In this document: positions 23,090 through 35,595 of the stretch, piece after piece
How the letters are laid out: every line of letters begins with the position of its first letter
Numbering within the stretch: the stretch's first letter is position 1
Assembly: GCA_021234155.1 (NCBI GenBank)
Contig: JAJEKV010000399.1
Coordinates: 172,970 to 236,969, forward strand
Length of the DNA stretch: 64,000 nucleotides
Direction of reading: 5' to 3'
DNA from: Isoetes taiwanensis
Lineage: Eukaryota; Streptophyta; Lycopodiopsida; Isoetales; Isoetaceae
The notes under the pieces: generated by a model
What the model saw: only the letters and a program-made list of their open reading frames with translations
Databases searched by the model: none
What the model was told of the DNA's origin: nothing
Position numbers and translations under genes: made by a program

Positions 23090-26000
23090 ATCTCCGGCCC
23101 ACGGCCCAATTTTTGAAATTTTAGGAGAAGGTCTAGGTCAAAGGGTTAGCATTAGAGCGGTCGGGGCAGCCGCGTTCGCGAGGAACAACGGTGGCACCCT
23201 TCCCAAGTCAAGCGAGGCGGGACCTTGGGGGATCCCTCATAAGAGGGGGAAGTCCGGGACCCCAAGGCGGGATCAAAAAAGTTTCCCAGGCTGACCCTTC
23301 TGGCGCTCTCCCCATTTTGCATACTAATAACCACCCTCGGGCCGGTTCCCCTATCCGGTAGTTGGATCCTCGGATTCGGGGGCCCCTCTTCCGGGGAAGG
23401 CCCAAAGATTCAGATCGGTCAGGAGAACTTGTCAAACAGCGTCACGAGTCGGCCTTGTAGAAACCTAGTGTTTTGTCGTTCGAGACGCAGGGAGGCTCCG
23501 GAATGGCAAATCGACCTGCCAAATCGTCAGGAATGGCGAAATTACCCTAGGGAGCAAGTTACAAGGTGGGTTTTGCAAAGAAAGAAACACTCCGCCCTCC
23601 GCGGCGGTATCCATCCCACATCTTAGGCCAATTGATTCACGAGTGTGATGGAAGTGAGCTACTTTGGCTTCTTGGAGGTCGTGGGGTGGTCTTAACCCGC
23701 GGAACTTGGTCCCGGGGGCAATGTCGGCGAGAGTCCATTGCCAAGCCAAATCAGCGATTAAAGGAGAGGGAAATGGCCGTCAGGTCCCGAGGGGCCAGGA
23801 GAGAATTAGGGCAAAAGCGACTTAGGGGGATTTTAGGGTCAGTGCTTTCTGGCGTCCACCCCCACTCCCGCGTCAAGTCATGGCATAAAGTCCCTTAGAA
23901 TCGACAAGGAGAGGGCCTCAAAGCGTAAACCACAGTGGGTTGCAGGGTTCTAGAAGGGTTTTGCGTTTTGGGGGCCGAGACTTGGTCAGATTACACTTGG
24001 GACTGGCAGAAAGCTCTGGCCGAGAATATGGAACAAGGGGAGGCCCGGCGGGCCGGAGTTTGGACTGTCCTCCTCCCGATGTGGCAAGTAGAAGTGAAAC
24101 GCTACTGCGATGTAAGACATTCATAAATTCTTAATTAATGCATTATGCGAAAATAAATTCGATTTTTGCGTTTGTTTTCCCTAATTCATCTCGCCAACGG
24201 CCCAATTTTGGAATTTTTAGGAGAAGGTCTAGGTCAAAGGATTAGCATTAGAGCGGTCGGGGCAGCGGATTTGTAGAGACAGCCAGCGGCACCCCTCCCC
24301 AAGTCAAGCGAGGCGGGGACCTTGCGGGGATCCCTCACAAGAGGGGAGAGTCCAGGACCCCAGAGGCGGGATCCAAAAAAGTTCAGAGGCAGCCCTTCTG
24401 GCGGCCAGGGGCTGCGCTAATGACCACCCTCGGGCCGGTTCCCCTATCCGGCCGTTGGATCCTCCGTTCGGGGGCCCCTCTTTGGGAAGGCCCAAAAGAT
24501 TCGGTCGGTCAGGAGAACTTATCAAGCGGGCGTCTGAGAATCGGCCTTGTAGAAACGCCTTGATGTCTTGTCGTTAGAGACGCAGGGGAGGCTCGAGGAA
24601 TGGCAAATCGACCACCTGCCAAATCGTCCAGGAATGGTGAAATTACCCTAGGGAGCAAGTTACAAGGTCGGTTTTGCAAAGAAAAGAAACACTCCGCGCC
24701 CTCCGACATTATCCGCATCCACATCCTAGGCCAATTGACTACGAGTGTGATGGGAAGTGAGCTACTTTGGGCTTCTTGGAGGTCGGGTGGTCTTAAGCCC
24801 CTGGAACTTGGTCCCCAGGGCAATGTCGGCGTTACGAGAGTCCATTGCAGAGCCAAATCGTGATTCAGGAGGAGGGAGGTGGCGTCCCGTCCCAGGGCCT
24901 TGGGGAGAGAAATTGAGGGCAGCGACTTCGAGGGGGGATTTTAGGGTCAAGTGCTACGGCATCAACACCCCCCCCCCGTCAAGTCCATGAAGCAAGGTCC
25001 CCGCGAATCTGACAAGGAGAGGGGCCTCAAAGCGTAAACCACAGTGGGTTGCGGGTTCTAGAAGGGTTTTGCATTTTTGGGGGCAGTGCATTGCACTTGG
25101 GACACGGCGAGGCTGCCGGCAGCGGAACAAGGTAATGGCGGGCGGAGTTTGGGCCTGTCCTCCTCGATGTGGCAAGTAGAAAGAGTCTTTTTGACAAGAC
25201 ATTCATAAATTCGCAATTAATGCATTGTGCGAAAATAAATTCTGATTTTTTGCGAATTTGTTTTCCTAATCCATCTCGGCCTTTGCGGCCCAATTTTTGA
25301 AATTTACGGAGAAGGTCTAGGTCAAAGGGTTAGCATTAGAGCGGTCGGGGCAGCGTTGCGAGGGCAACCGAGTGGCACCCTTCCCAAGTCAAGCGAGGCC
25401 GGGGACCTTGCGGGGATCCCTCACAGAGGGGAGAGTCCAGGACCCCAGGCGGGATCAAAAAGTTCCCGAGGCAGACCCTTCTGGCGGCCGCTCCCGGGGG
25501 GCTGCGCTAATGACCACCCTCCCGGGCCGGTTCCCCTATCCAGCCCCGTTGGATCCTCCGTTGAGGGGGCCCCTCTTGGGGAAGGCCCAAAAGATTCAGA
25601 TCGGTCAGGGAGAACTTGTCAAAAGCGGGGCGTCTGAGGTCGGCCTTGTAGAAACCGCGATGTCTTGTCGTTCGAGACGCGGGGAGGCTCGGAATGGCAA
25701 ATCGACCCTGCCAAATCGTCAGGAATGGCGAAATTACCCTAGGGAGCAAGTTACAAGGTCGGTTTTGCAAAGAAAAAACACTCCGCCCTCCCGGCGGTAT
25801 CCATCCACATCCTAGGCCAATTGACTCTGAGTGTGATGGAAGTGAGCTACTTTTTGGCTTCTTGGAGGTCGGGGTGGTCTTACAGCCCGCGGAACAGTCC
25901 CGAGGGGCAATGTCGGCGTTACGAGTCCATTAGAGCCAAATGTGGTTCGGGGAGAGGGAGGTTGCGTCGTCCCGGGGGCCTTAGGGAGAGGAAGTCGGGG

Positions 26001-29000
26001 GCAGCTTCGGGGATTTTAGGGTCCGTGCTGCTGGCGTCAACACCCCCTCCCACGTCAAGTCCACGGGCCAAAGGTCCAGTAGAATCGACAAGGAGAGGGC
26101 CTCAAAAGCGTAAACCACGTGGGTTGCGAGGTTCTAGAAGGGTTTGCGTTTTGGGGGCGAGACTTGAATGCATTGCACCAGGACCTGGCCCAGAAGGCTG
26201 CAGCCGAGAATCTGAACAAGGGGAGGCTGGGCGGGGCGGAGTTTGGGCCTGTCCTCCTCCGATGTGGCAAGTAGAAGTCGGGAGGCTTTTGCGATGGCAA
26301 GACATTCATAAATTACATAATTAATGCATTTTATGCGAAAATAAATTCTGATTTTTTGCCGGTGGATTCCTAATCCATCTCCGCACCACAGCCCAATTTT
26401 GAAATTTTAGGAGAAGGTCTAGGTCAAAGGGTTAGCATTAGAGCGGTCGGGGCAGCCGTTTGCGGGAACAGCAGAGCTGGCACCCTCCCCAAGTCAAGCG
26501 AGGCGGGGACCTTGCGGGGATCCCTCACAGAGGGGAAGTCCAGGACCCCAAGAGGCGGGATCCAAAAAGTTCAGAGGCACCCTTCTGGCGGCTCCCGTGC
26601 GCTAATGACCACCCGAGGGGGCCGGTTCCCCTATCCGGCCAGGTTGGATCCTCGGTTCGGGGGGCCCCTCTTCCGGGAAGGCCCAAAAGATTCAGATCGG
26701 TCGGGAGAACTTGTCCAAGCCAGGCGTCCCGAGGTCGACCTTGTAGAAGCCATGAGTGTCTTGTCGTTCGGGCACGGGGAGGCTCGGAATGGCAAATCGA
26801 CCCTTGCCAAATCGTGCGGAATGGCGAAATTACCCTAGGGAGCAAGTTACAAGGTGGGTTTTGCAAAGAAAGAAACACTCCGCCCTCCGCGACATTATCG
26901 CATCCCACATCCTAGGCCAATTGACTCTGAGAGTGTGATGGAAGTGAGCTACTTTGGCTTCTTGGAGGTGGGGTGGTCTTACGCCCGCGGAACTTGGTCC
27001 CGAGGGGCAATGTCGGCGTTCTAAGTCCATTGGGCGAGCCAAATCAGCGGTCCAGGAGAGGGAGGTGCCCGTCAGTCCCCGGTCCCCAGGGGGGAGAGAA
27101 TTGGGGCAAGCGACTTCAGGGGGATTTTAGGGTCCGTGCTCTGGCGTCAACACCCCCTCTCCCGTCAAGTCCACGGCGCCAAGGTCCGCCCGAATCGACA
27201 AGGAGAGGGCCTCCAAAGCGTAAACCTATGGGTTGCGAGGGTTCTAGAAGGGTTTGCGTTTTGGGGGGCGAGACTTGTCTCAGTTTTCTGGGACTGGCCA
27301 GAATCTACAGCCAGAAATCTGGAACAGGAAGCCTGGCGGGCCGGAGTTTGGGCCTGTCCTCCTCCCGATGTGGCAAGTAGAAGTCGGAAGCTTTGCGATG
27401 GCAAGACATTCATAAATTAGCAATTAATGCATTGTCACGAAAATAAATTCTGATTTTTTGCAAAATTTGGATTCCTAATCCATCTCGGCCTACGACCCAA
27501 TTTTGAAATTTTTGAGGAGAAGGTCTAGGTCAAAGGGTTAGCATTAGAGCGGTCGGGGCGGCGGGTTGCGGGGCAAGAGGTGGCACCCTTCCCAAGTCAA
27601 AGCGAGGCGGGGACCTTGCGGGGATCCCTCACAAGAGGGAGAGTCAGGACCCAAGAGGCGGGATCAAAAAAGTTCGAGGCAGCCCTTCTGGCAGGCTCCC
27701 AGAGCTGCGCTAATGACCACCCTCCGGGCCCGGTTCCCCTATCCGGCCAGTTGGATCCTCGGTTCGGGGGCCCCTCTTGGGGAAGGCCCAAAAGATTCAG
27801 ATCGGTCGGGAGAACTTGTCAAACCGGCGGCGTCTGAGTCGGCCTTGTAGAAACTTGATGTCTTGTCGTTGAGCACGCGGGGAGGCTCGGAATGGCAAAT
27901 CGACCTGCCAAATCGTCGAGGAATGGCGAAATTACCCTAGGGAGCAAGTTACAAAGGTCGGTTTTGCAAAAAAGAAACACTCCGCCCTCCACGGCGGTAT
28001 CCGCATCCACATCCTAGGCCAATTGACTACGAGTGTGATGGAAGTGAGCTACTTTGGGCTTCTTGGAAGTCGGGTGGTCTTCTGCCCGCGGAACTTGGTC
28101 CCCAGGGCAATGTCGACGTTCTGAGTCCATTGGCGAGAGCCAAATCGCGATTCGGAGAGGGAGGTCGCCCGTCCGTCCCGAGGGCCTTGGGGAGAGAATT
28201 CCGGGGCAGCGGCACTTGAGGGGGATTTTTAGGGTCCGTGCTCTGGCGTCAACACCCCCACTCCACGTCAAGTCACGGCGCAAGGTCCCGGCCGAATCTG
28301 ACAAGGAGAGGGCCTCCGAAACGTAAACCCTGTGGGTTGCCAGGTTCTAGAAGGGTTTGCATTTTGGGGGCGAGACTTGTCTGTTGCACTTGGGACTGGC
28401 AGAAGCTGCAGCGAGAATCTGAACAAGAGGCCAGGCGGGGCCCGGAGTTTGGGCCTGTCCTCCTCCCGATGTGGCAAGTAGAAGTAGAAGTAGCTTTACG
28501 ATGGCAAGACATTCATAAATTCATAATTAATGCATTATGCGAAAATAAATTCTGATTTTTTGCCGGCTGGATTCCTAATCCATCTCCGGCCTACGACCCA
28601 ATTTTGAAATTTTGAGGAGAAGGTCTAGGTCAAAGGGTTAGCATTAGAGCGGTCCGGGGCAGCGGGTTGCGGGAACAACGGTGGCACCCTTCCCCCAAGT
28701 CAAGCGAGGCGGGGACCTTGCGGGGATCCCTCACAAGGGGAGAGTCCAGGACCCCAAGAGGCGGGATCAAAAAAGTTCGAGGCAGCCCTTCTGGCGGCGC
28801 TCCCGGGGCTGCAGCTAATGACCACCCTCGGGGCCGGTTCCCCTATCCGGCCGTTGGATCCTCGGATTCGGGGGCCCCTCTTGGGAAGGCCCAAAAGATT
28901 CAGATCGGTCAGGAGAACTTGTCAAACCGCGGAGGCGTCACGAGGTCGGCCTTGTAGAAACATTGATGTCTTGTCGTTGAGACGCAGGGAGGCTCGGAAT

Positions 29001-31965
29001 GGCAAATCGACCACTGCCAAATCGTCAGGAATGGCGAAATTACCCTAGGGAGCAAGTTACAAGGTGGGTTTTGCAAAGAAAAAAACACTCCGCCCTCCGA
29101 CGGTATCCAGCATCCACATCCTAGGCCAATTGACTCTGAGTGTGATGGAAGTGAGCTACTTTGGCGCTTCTTGGAGGTCGGGTGGTCTTCGGCCCGCGGA
29201 ACTTGGTCCCGGGGCAATGTCGGCGTTCTAAGTCCATTGGCAGAGCCAAATGCGGTCAGGAGAGGGAGGTCGCCCGTCCGTCCCGAGGGCCTTGGGGAGA
29301 GAAGTGGAACAGCGGCTTCGGGGGATTTTAGGGTCCGTGCTCTGGCGTCAACACCCCCACTCCCGTCAAGTCCGCGGCACCCAAGGTCCGGCGAATCGAC
29401 AAGGAGAGGGCCTCCAAAGCGTAAACCACATGGGTTGCGGGTTCTAGAAGGGTTTGCGTTTTGGGGGGCGAGACAGTCTGTTGCACGCAGGACTGGCCAG
29501 CCCGGCTGCAGGCCAGAATCTGGAACAAGGAGGCCCGGCGGGCGGAGTTTGGGCCTGTCCTCCTCCCGATGTGGCAAGTAGAAGTCGAGGGCTTTTGCGA
29601 TGTGGCAAGACATTCATAAATTCGCAATTAATGCATTGTATGCGAAAATAAATTCTGATTTTTGCCGGCTGGATTCCTAATCCATCTCGGCCTACGACCC
29701 AATTTTTGAAATTTTAGGAGAAGGTCTAGGTCAAAGGGTTAGCATTAGAGCGGTCCGGGGCGGCCGGGTTTGGGGAACAGCAGAGCTGGCACCCTTCCCA
29801 AGTCAAGCGAGGCGGGGACCTTGCGGGGATCCCTCACTGAGAGGGAGAGTCCAGGACCCCAAGGCGGGATCAAAAAAGTTCGAGGCAGCCCTTCTGGCGG
29901 CTCCCAGGGCTGCTGCGCTAATGACCACCCTCCCGGGCCGGTTCCCCTATCCGGCCGTTGGATCCTCCGTTGGGGGCCCCCTCTTGGGAAGGCCCAAAAG
30001 ATTCAGTCGGTCAGGGAGAACTTGTCAAACCCAGCGGGGGCGTCGAGGTCGGCCTTGTAGAAACCCGCGATGTCTTGTCGTTCGAGACGCAGGGAGGCTC
30101 GGAATGGCAAATCGACCACCTGCCAAATCGTCGGGAATGGCGAAATTACCCTAGGGAGCAAGTTACAAGGTCGGTTTTGCAAAAGAAACACTCGCCCTCC
30201 CACGGCCGGTATCAGCATCCACATCCTAGGCCAATTGACTACGAGGTGTGATGGAAGTGAGCTACTTTGGCTTCTTGGAGGTGGGGTGGTCTTACGGCCC
30301 GCGGAACTTGGTCCCCGGGGCAATGTCGGCGTTCACGAGTCCATTGGCGAGAGCCAAATCGATTCAGGAGGGGAGGGTGGGTCCGTCATCCCGGGGGGGC
30401 CAGGGGAGGGAAGTGGGGAGACAGCGGCTTTAGGGGGATTTTAGGGTCCGTGCTTTGGCGTCAACACCCCCACTCCCGCGTCAAGTCCACGGTGCAAGGT
30501 CCGCCCGAATCGACAAGGAGAGGGCCTCCAAAGCGTAAACCACGTGGGTTGCGGGTTCTAGAAGGGTTTGCGCGTTTTTGGGGCGAGACTTGGTCATTGC
30601 ACTTGGGACACGGCAGCTGCGGCCGAGAATATCTGAGCAAGGAGGCCGGCGGGCGGAGTTTGGGCCTGTCCTCCTCCCGATGTGGCAAGTAGAAGTCGGA
30701 GGCTTTTGCGATGGCAAGACATTCATAAATTACTTAATTAATGCATTATGCGAAAATAAATTCTGATTTTTTGCCGGTTGGATTCCTAATCCATCTCCGG
30801 CACACGGCCCAATTTTGAAATTTTTAGGAGAAGGTCTAGGTCAAAGGGTTAGCATTAGAGCGGTCGGGGCAGCCGGTTGCAGGGCAGCAGCCGGTGGCAC
30901 CCTTCCCCAAGTCAAGCGAGGGCGGGGACCTTGCGGGGATCCCTCACAAGAGGGGAGAGTCCAGGACCCAAAGGCGGGGATCAAAAAGTTCGAGGCAGCC
31001 CTTCTGGCGGCTCCCGGAGGGGGCGCTAATGACCACCCTCCGGGCCGGTTCCCCTATCCGGCCCGTTGGATCCTCCCGTTCGGGGGGGCCCCTCTTGGGG
31101 AAGGCCCAAAGATTCAGATCGGTCAGGGAGGGAGAACTTGTCAAGCCCGAAAGCGTCACGAGGTGAGCCTTGTAGAAACCCGCGGTGTCTTGTCGTTAGA
31201 CCTTTGGGGAGGCTCGGAATGGCAAATCGACCACCAAATCGTGTCAGGAATGGCGAAATTACCCTAGGAGCAAGTTACAAGGTGGGTTTTGCAAAAAAAA
31301 ACACTCATGCCCTCCACGGCCGGTATCCAGCATCCACATCTAGGCCAATTGACTCACGAGTGTGATGGAAGTGAGCTACTTTGGCTTCTTGGAGGTCGGG
31401 TGGTAGCCACAGCCCGCGGAACTTGGTCCCCAGGGGCAATGTCGGGGTTGAGTCCATTGGCGAGAGCCAAATCGCGATTCAGGAGAGGGAGGTGGCCCGG
31501 AATCCCTCACGGGGGCCAGGAAGAGAAGTGGGGCCAGCGGCTTCGGGGGGATTTTAGGGTGGAGTGCTCTGGCGTCAACACCCCCTCCCCGTCAAATCCG
31601 CGGCGCAAGGTCCGGCCAAATCGACAAGGAGAGCCTCAAAGCGTAAACCACAATGGGTTGCGGGTTCTAGAAGGGTTTGCATTTTGGGGGCGAGACTTGT
31701 GCATTACCTGGGACTGGCCAGAAGCTGCGGTAGAGAATACGGAGCAAGGGCCCGGCGGAGTGGAGTTTGGGCTGTCCTCCCTCCGATGTGGCAAGTAGAA
31801 GTCGGGGCTTTTGCGTGGCAAGACATTCATAAATTAAGTAATTAATGCATTGTCACGAAAATAAATTCTGATTTTTGCCGGTGAATTCCTAATTCATCTC
31901 CAGCACATAGCCCAATTTTGGGAATTTTAGGAGAAGGTCTAGGTCAAAGGGTTAGCTAAGGTCAA
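23090..31965 (+). repeat. tandem satellite, eight units of about 1.1 kb
   Basis: The anchor GTCTAGGTCAAAGG falls at 23131, 24227, 25315, 26417, 27523, 28623, 29724, 30834 and 31937, giving steps of 1088 to 1110 bp. Each unit has the same order. First comes the anchor with TTAGCATTAGAGCGGTC, then a very GC-rich part (ACCTTGCGGGGATCCCTCAC; CCGGTTCCCCTATCCGGCC; GGGGGCCCCTCTT). Next are ATTACCCTAGGGAGCAAGTT, CATCCTAGGCCAATTGACT, TCTAGAAGGGTTTGCG and GATGTGGCAAGTAGAAG. Last is an AT-rich linker of about 60 bp around AATTAATGCATT. Frames inside are not conserved between units, so it is not coding. It matches no rRNA or 5S sequence that I can recognise. Confidence 0.95.
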
Positions 31966-32164
31966 AGGAATGGAGTTTATGGGATCGTTGTACTTGGGGT
32001 TGACCTTGGCTCATTTGGACATTATACTTGGTCTAAGATTGCATTGAGAATATAAGCATCATAACTATTAGAATGAAGATAAATGATTACAGAGAAAAGC
32101 ATCATAACTACTAGAATGAAGATAAATGATTCTGAGAAAAGCAAAAGACTCTGCGGGTTGGGGG

Positions 32165-32300
32165 ATTTAGATTTGGTTGCTTGTGATGATGGTTGTGTTT
32201 TGGTATCAAGGCATATGGATAGAGAATGCCCTTGTTCAATGGTTGCTCCCTAAAGCTATTTGACATGGATGGCATAATTAACTTGTAATGAGGCGAATTC
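32165..32300 (+). repeat. 125-bp direct repeat, copy 1
   Basis: GCTTGTGATGATGGTTGTG to GGCATAATTAACTTGTAATG. The second copy is at 33093-33213, and the satellite fragments lie between them. Confidence 0.85.
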
Positions 32301-32960
32301 GGGGCAAGCAACTTCAGGGGATTTTAGGGTCCCCTCGGCGTCAACACCCCACTCCCGCGTCAAGACATGGCGCCAAGGTCGGCCAAATCGACAAGGAGAG
32401 GGCCTCGAAAGCGTAAACCACTGTGAGTTGCGAGGTTCTAGAAGGTTTTTTGTTTGGGTCTGGGAGTTTTTGGTCTTACGGCCCGAGAACTTGGTCCCCT
32501 AGGGCAATGTCGGCGTTCGAGTCCATTGGGAGAGCCAAATGTGATTCGGAGAGGAGTGGCAGCCGTCAGTCCCCAGGGCCTTAGGGGAGAGTGGTGGAGG
32601 CAAGCGGCTTCAGGGGGGATTTTAGGGGTCCGTGCTCACGGCGTCAACACCCCCACTCCCGTCAAGTCGCGGCGCAAGGGCCTTGCCGAATCGACAAGGA
32701 GAGTGCCTCAAAGCGTAAACCATGTGGGTTGTCGAGGGTTCTAGAAGGGTTTTGCGTTTTGGGGGCCGAGGCTGGTCATTACGCAGGACTGGCGAAAGCT
32801 ACCGCGAACAGGGCAAGACAAGGGGCGGGCGGAGTTTGGGCACATCCTCCCTCCGATGTGGCAAGTAGAAGTCGAGGCTTTTCTGCGATGGCAAGACATT
32901 CATAAATTCACAATTAATGCATTATACGAAAATAAATTCGATTTTTTCTTGTGACATCTC
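32290..32960 (+). repeat. partial, rearranged satellite units
   Basis: The satellite resumes out of order. The GGGGATTTTAGGGTCC to GGTTCTAGAAGG part comes first (32290-32445). The GGTCTTACGGCCCG to AATTAATGCATT part follows (32460-32940). Confidence 0.85.
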
Positions 32961-32999
32961 ACAATAAAATCCTAAAGTACTAGGGCACTGGACTATGAA

Positions 33000-33092
33000 G
33001 TCGGTGTAAGGCGTGAAGAATCAGGAGGTCGGGTGGTCTTACGGCCCGCGGAACTTGGTCCCGAGGGGCAATGTCGGCGTTAAGAGTCCATT
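33000..33092 (+). repeat. short satellite fragment
   Basis: GGTCGGGTGGTCTTACGGCC to GTCCATTGGC, about 90 bp of the unit between unrelated sequences. Confidence 0.8.
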
Positions 33093-33213
33093 GGCTTGTG
33101 ATGATGGTTGTGTTTTGATTATCAAGGCATATGGATAGAGAGAATGCCCCTGTTCAGCGGTTGCTCCCTAAAGCTATTTGACATGGATGGCATAACTAAC
33201 TTGTAATGAAGCT
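33093..33213 (+). repeat. 125-bp direct repeat, copy 2
   Basis: Near-identical to 32165-32300. It is AT-richer than the satellite and presumably pre-satellite DNA duplicated with it. Confidence 0.85.
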
Positions 33214-33374
33214 GGTTTTGTTTCTCGAAACAATTGTACCTTGATGAAAGATTGCTTCATAGTTTCCAAGTGGAAATTTTTTAATGTGTCCGCTTACCGC
33301 CTTATTTGCCCCACGGTCAAAGACTTCGCCTTTTTTCGATGCACACTCTTTTAGTTATGCATTTTATTGCATTT

Positions 33375-33860
33375 ATGGTTCATAAATTCGTAGTTAATGC
33401 ATGGCATGGAATTAAATTATGGTTTTTGGTCGGTGGCTTCCATGGTCATCACCGACATCTGAGGAAAATTTCCAAAATTTTTGGATAAGGTCAGACCCAA
33501 AGCGTTGGGGTTAGAGCGGTCGGGCGGCCCATTGTTGGGCAAGCATGGTGGCACCCTTCCCCAAGTCAAACAAAGGCGAGGACTTTGAATGGCCACCTCG
33601 GTGGGGAGAGTCCGATCCCGAGGGAGGCCGGACCCCAAAAAGCGTTCTCGAGGCGACTGTCTGGGCAGCCCACAGGGGCGTATGCTAATGAACACCCTCC
33701 GGCTTCGGTTCCCATATATCCGGCCAGTTGAATCCTCCGTTCAAGGATCGGCTCGGCGGGACAAAAAAAAATCCAAGATCGATCAAAAGGAGAACTGTCA
33801 AACCTTCGAAGCGTCTGAGGCGGCAGTCCCGAGGCGGCGGTCGACTTAAGCTCATACAAT
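33375..33860 (+). repeat. diverged satellite unit
   Basis: The linker (TTCATAAATTCGTAGTTAATG) and then the GC-rich part (GTTAGAGCGGTCGGGCGGCC; CACCCTTCCCCAAGTCAAAC) can be followed, with many more differences than the main array. It marks the old edge of the satellite. Confidence 0.75.
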
Positions 33861-33960
33861 TTTATTTGGTAGTAATAGAATCCGAATGTGATTTATTTGC
33901 ATGCATGCCACCGGGACTGTTCAAATAAGCCTAGGGACAAACTTTAATGAGCATCACATT

Positions 33961-34110
33961 AAAAAAGATGCAAAAATAACGTCGCTATAACAAAATACGT
34001 CGCGGGGGCGTCGCATCGCGGCGTAAAACCGTGTTATCTGGTTGAAATAACGTCGCATGTGGCGTGGCGTCATATCTGACGCTCTGTAATTTTGAACCAG
34101 CGGGACGGCT
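33961..34110 (+). repeat. ACGTCGC-rich block at the start of the plus module
   Basis: ATAACGTCGC, ACGTCGCGGG, GGCGTCGCATCGC and AATAACGTCGCATG occur within 150 bp. The style matches the block after the CACTA-like end at 14643 and the block at 52000-52380. Confidence 0.5.
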
Positions 34111-34249
34111 TTTAGGAACTTCTTTTTGCCCTACTTTCTAAAGGAGTTTTTTTTGGGCGATCTGCGGCGCTACTACCCTGATCGACCTGCAAGCAACTAT
34201 TCTAAGGTTAGTATATCATATTTTTTAGATTGAATAGGTTTTTTGGATT

Positions 34250-35055
34250 GAATGGTGCATGCCCAACGTACCTTCCTCTTTTTTTGGTTTCCTTTCCTTC
34301 CTCTTCTTCTTTGTTCTTGATTTTTTTTCTTCCCATTCTTCCATGCCTCATTCATTCTTCCTCATGCTTCATTTCTTCCTCATTCTTCCTCATGCTTCAT
34401 TTCTTCCTCCTTCTTCCATGCTTCATTCTTTCCTCATTCTTTCTTCCCATATTTCTTCTTTCCTCATTTCTTTCTCATCTTTCTCATTCTTTCTTCCTCA
34501 TTCTTTCTCATTTCTTTCTTCCTCATGCTTTCTCATTCTTTATTCCTCATTCTTCCTCATTCTTTCTCATTTCTTGCTTTCTCATTTCTTTCTCATGCTT
34601 TCTCATTTCTTTCTCATTTCCATTCTTTCTCATGCTTTCTCATTCCTCATTCTTTCCCCTCCCTTCCCTCATTTCTTTCTTCTCTTCCCTTCCTTATTCT
34701 TCATTTTTTTCATTTCTTATTCTTCTTTCTTTTTATAATTTCATTTCTTCATTCTTCATTTGTTTCTTATTCTTCATTTCTTCCTCACTTTCCATTCGAT
34801 CCTTTTCTTTCCCTTCCCTTATTTCTTCCTTCCATTCTATTCCCTTCCTTCTCTTATTTCCTCTTATTTTTCTTCATTCTTTCTTGTTTCTTCTCTTATT
34901 TCTTCTCTATTCTATCCTTATTTCTTCCCTTCTATTCTCTTATTTCTTTCTCTTGTTTTATTTCTATCTCTTGTTTTCTATCCCCCCCTCCCTTTTTTTC
35001 CTTTCTTTCTTCTTCGATCTTTTTCTTCTTTGTTCTTATTCTTCTAATGCTTTGT
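34250..35055 (+). repeat. intronic pyrimidine tract TTCTTCCTCATTC
   Basis: About 800 bp of TTTCTCATTTC and TTCTTCCTCATTC repeats lie between a donor-like AAGGTTAGTA (34205) and an acceptor-like TTTGCAG (35070). The sense strand is pyrimidine-rich, as in the minus module. The long open frames here are compositional. Confidence 0.8.
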
Positions 35056-35184
35056 TATACATTTGCAGCTTTCTATTACGATTTGGACCCAGCGGGATCT
35101 TGTACAGCGTCCTTCTTTTTTGGTAAGTAGTTGATCGCACTTGCATTTTATTTTTATAGTTTTAAGTAGGTTAAAACAATTGAT

Positions 35185-35595
35185 GGAGTGAATTAGCTTG
35201 TTCAAGGGGCGCGAATGCGGCTCCACCTAGAGTGGGGGAGGACCATGTGCCGGGTTGAAGTCCACTTTCACTACAATCATAAATGTTTCCTAGGTTAATG
35301 AGTGGCTTGTTCAAGGGAGCGCGGTCGGCTCCACCTAGAATGGAAGGACCGCGTGCAGGGTTCAAGTCCACTTCAGTTCCACTTGTTATTTTTTAGGTTT
35401 AAAATAAAATTGTAGTGGCTTGTTCAAGGGGGCACCTTGCGGTCGGCTCCCACCCTTGTGTGGAGGGACTAGGTGTCGGGTCCAAGTCCACTTTTCTTCT
35501 CATTCTTAGGTAGATGTGGCTACGGCAAGGACATGGTCGGCTCCTCCCGCAGTGGGGAGGACCGGTGTTGAGCCTTAGTTCCGCGTTTATTGTCA
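35185..35595 (+). repeat. four copies of an ~85-bp GC-rich element (plus module leader)
   Basis: Copies begin near 35198, 35308, 35418 and 35525 with the form GGCTTGTTCAAGGG ... GTCGGCTCCACC ... GGAGGGACTAGGTGTCGGG ... CAAGTCCAC. They match the two copies on the minus strand at 20400-20612. A GGTTCAAGTCC word resembles a Pol III B box, but the rest does not fold as a tRNA. Confidence 0.7.

Noticed and set aside
23090-31965. Satellite as 5S or 45S rDNA
   Set aside because: No 5S box sequences or rRNA core words were seen in any unit.
23049-32905. Many 60-230-codon frames on both strands of the satellite
   Set aside because: The same DNA is read in different frames from unit to unit, and lengths are not kept. 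No selection for coding is visible.
34230-35126. 298-codon plus-strand frame
   Set aside because: Lies in an intron-like TTCTTCCTC tract with no conserved protein features.
35185-35595. ~85-bp leader repeats as tRNA genes
   Set aside because: A B-box-like word is present, but the T stem, anticodon arm and acceptor cannot be paired.
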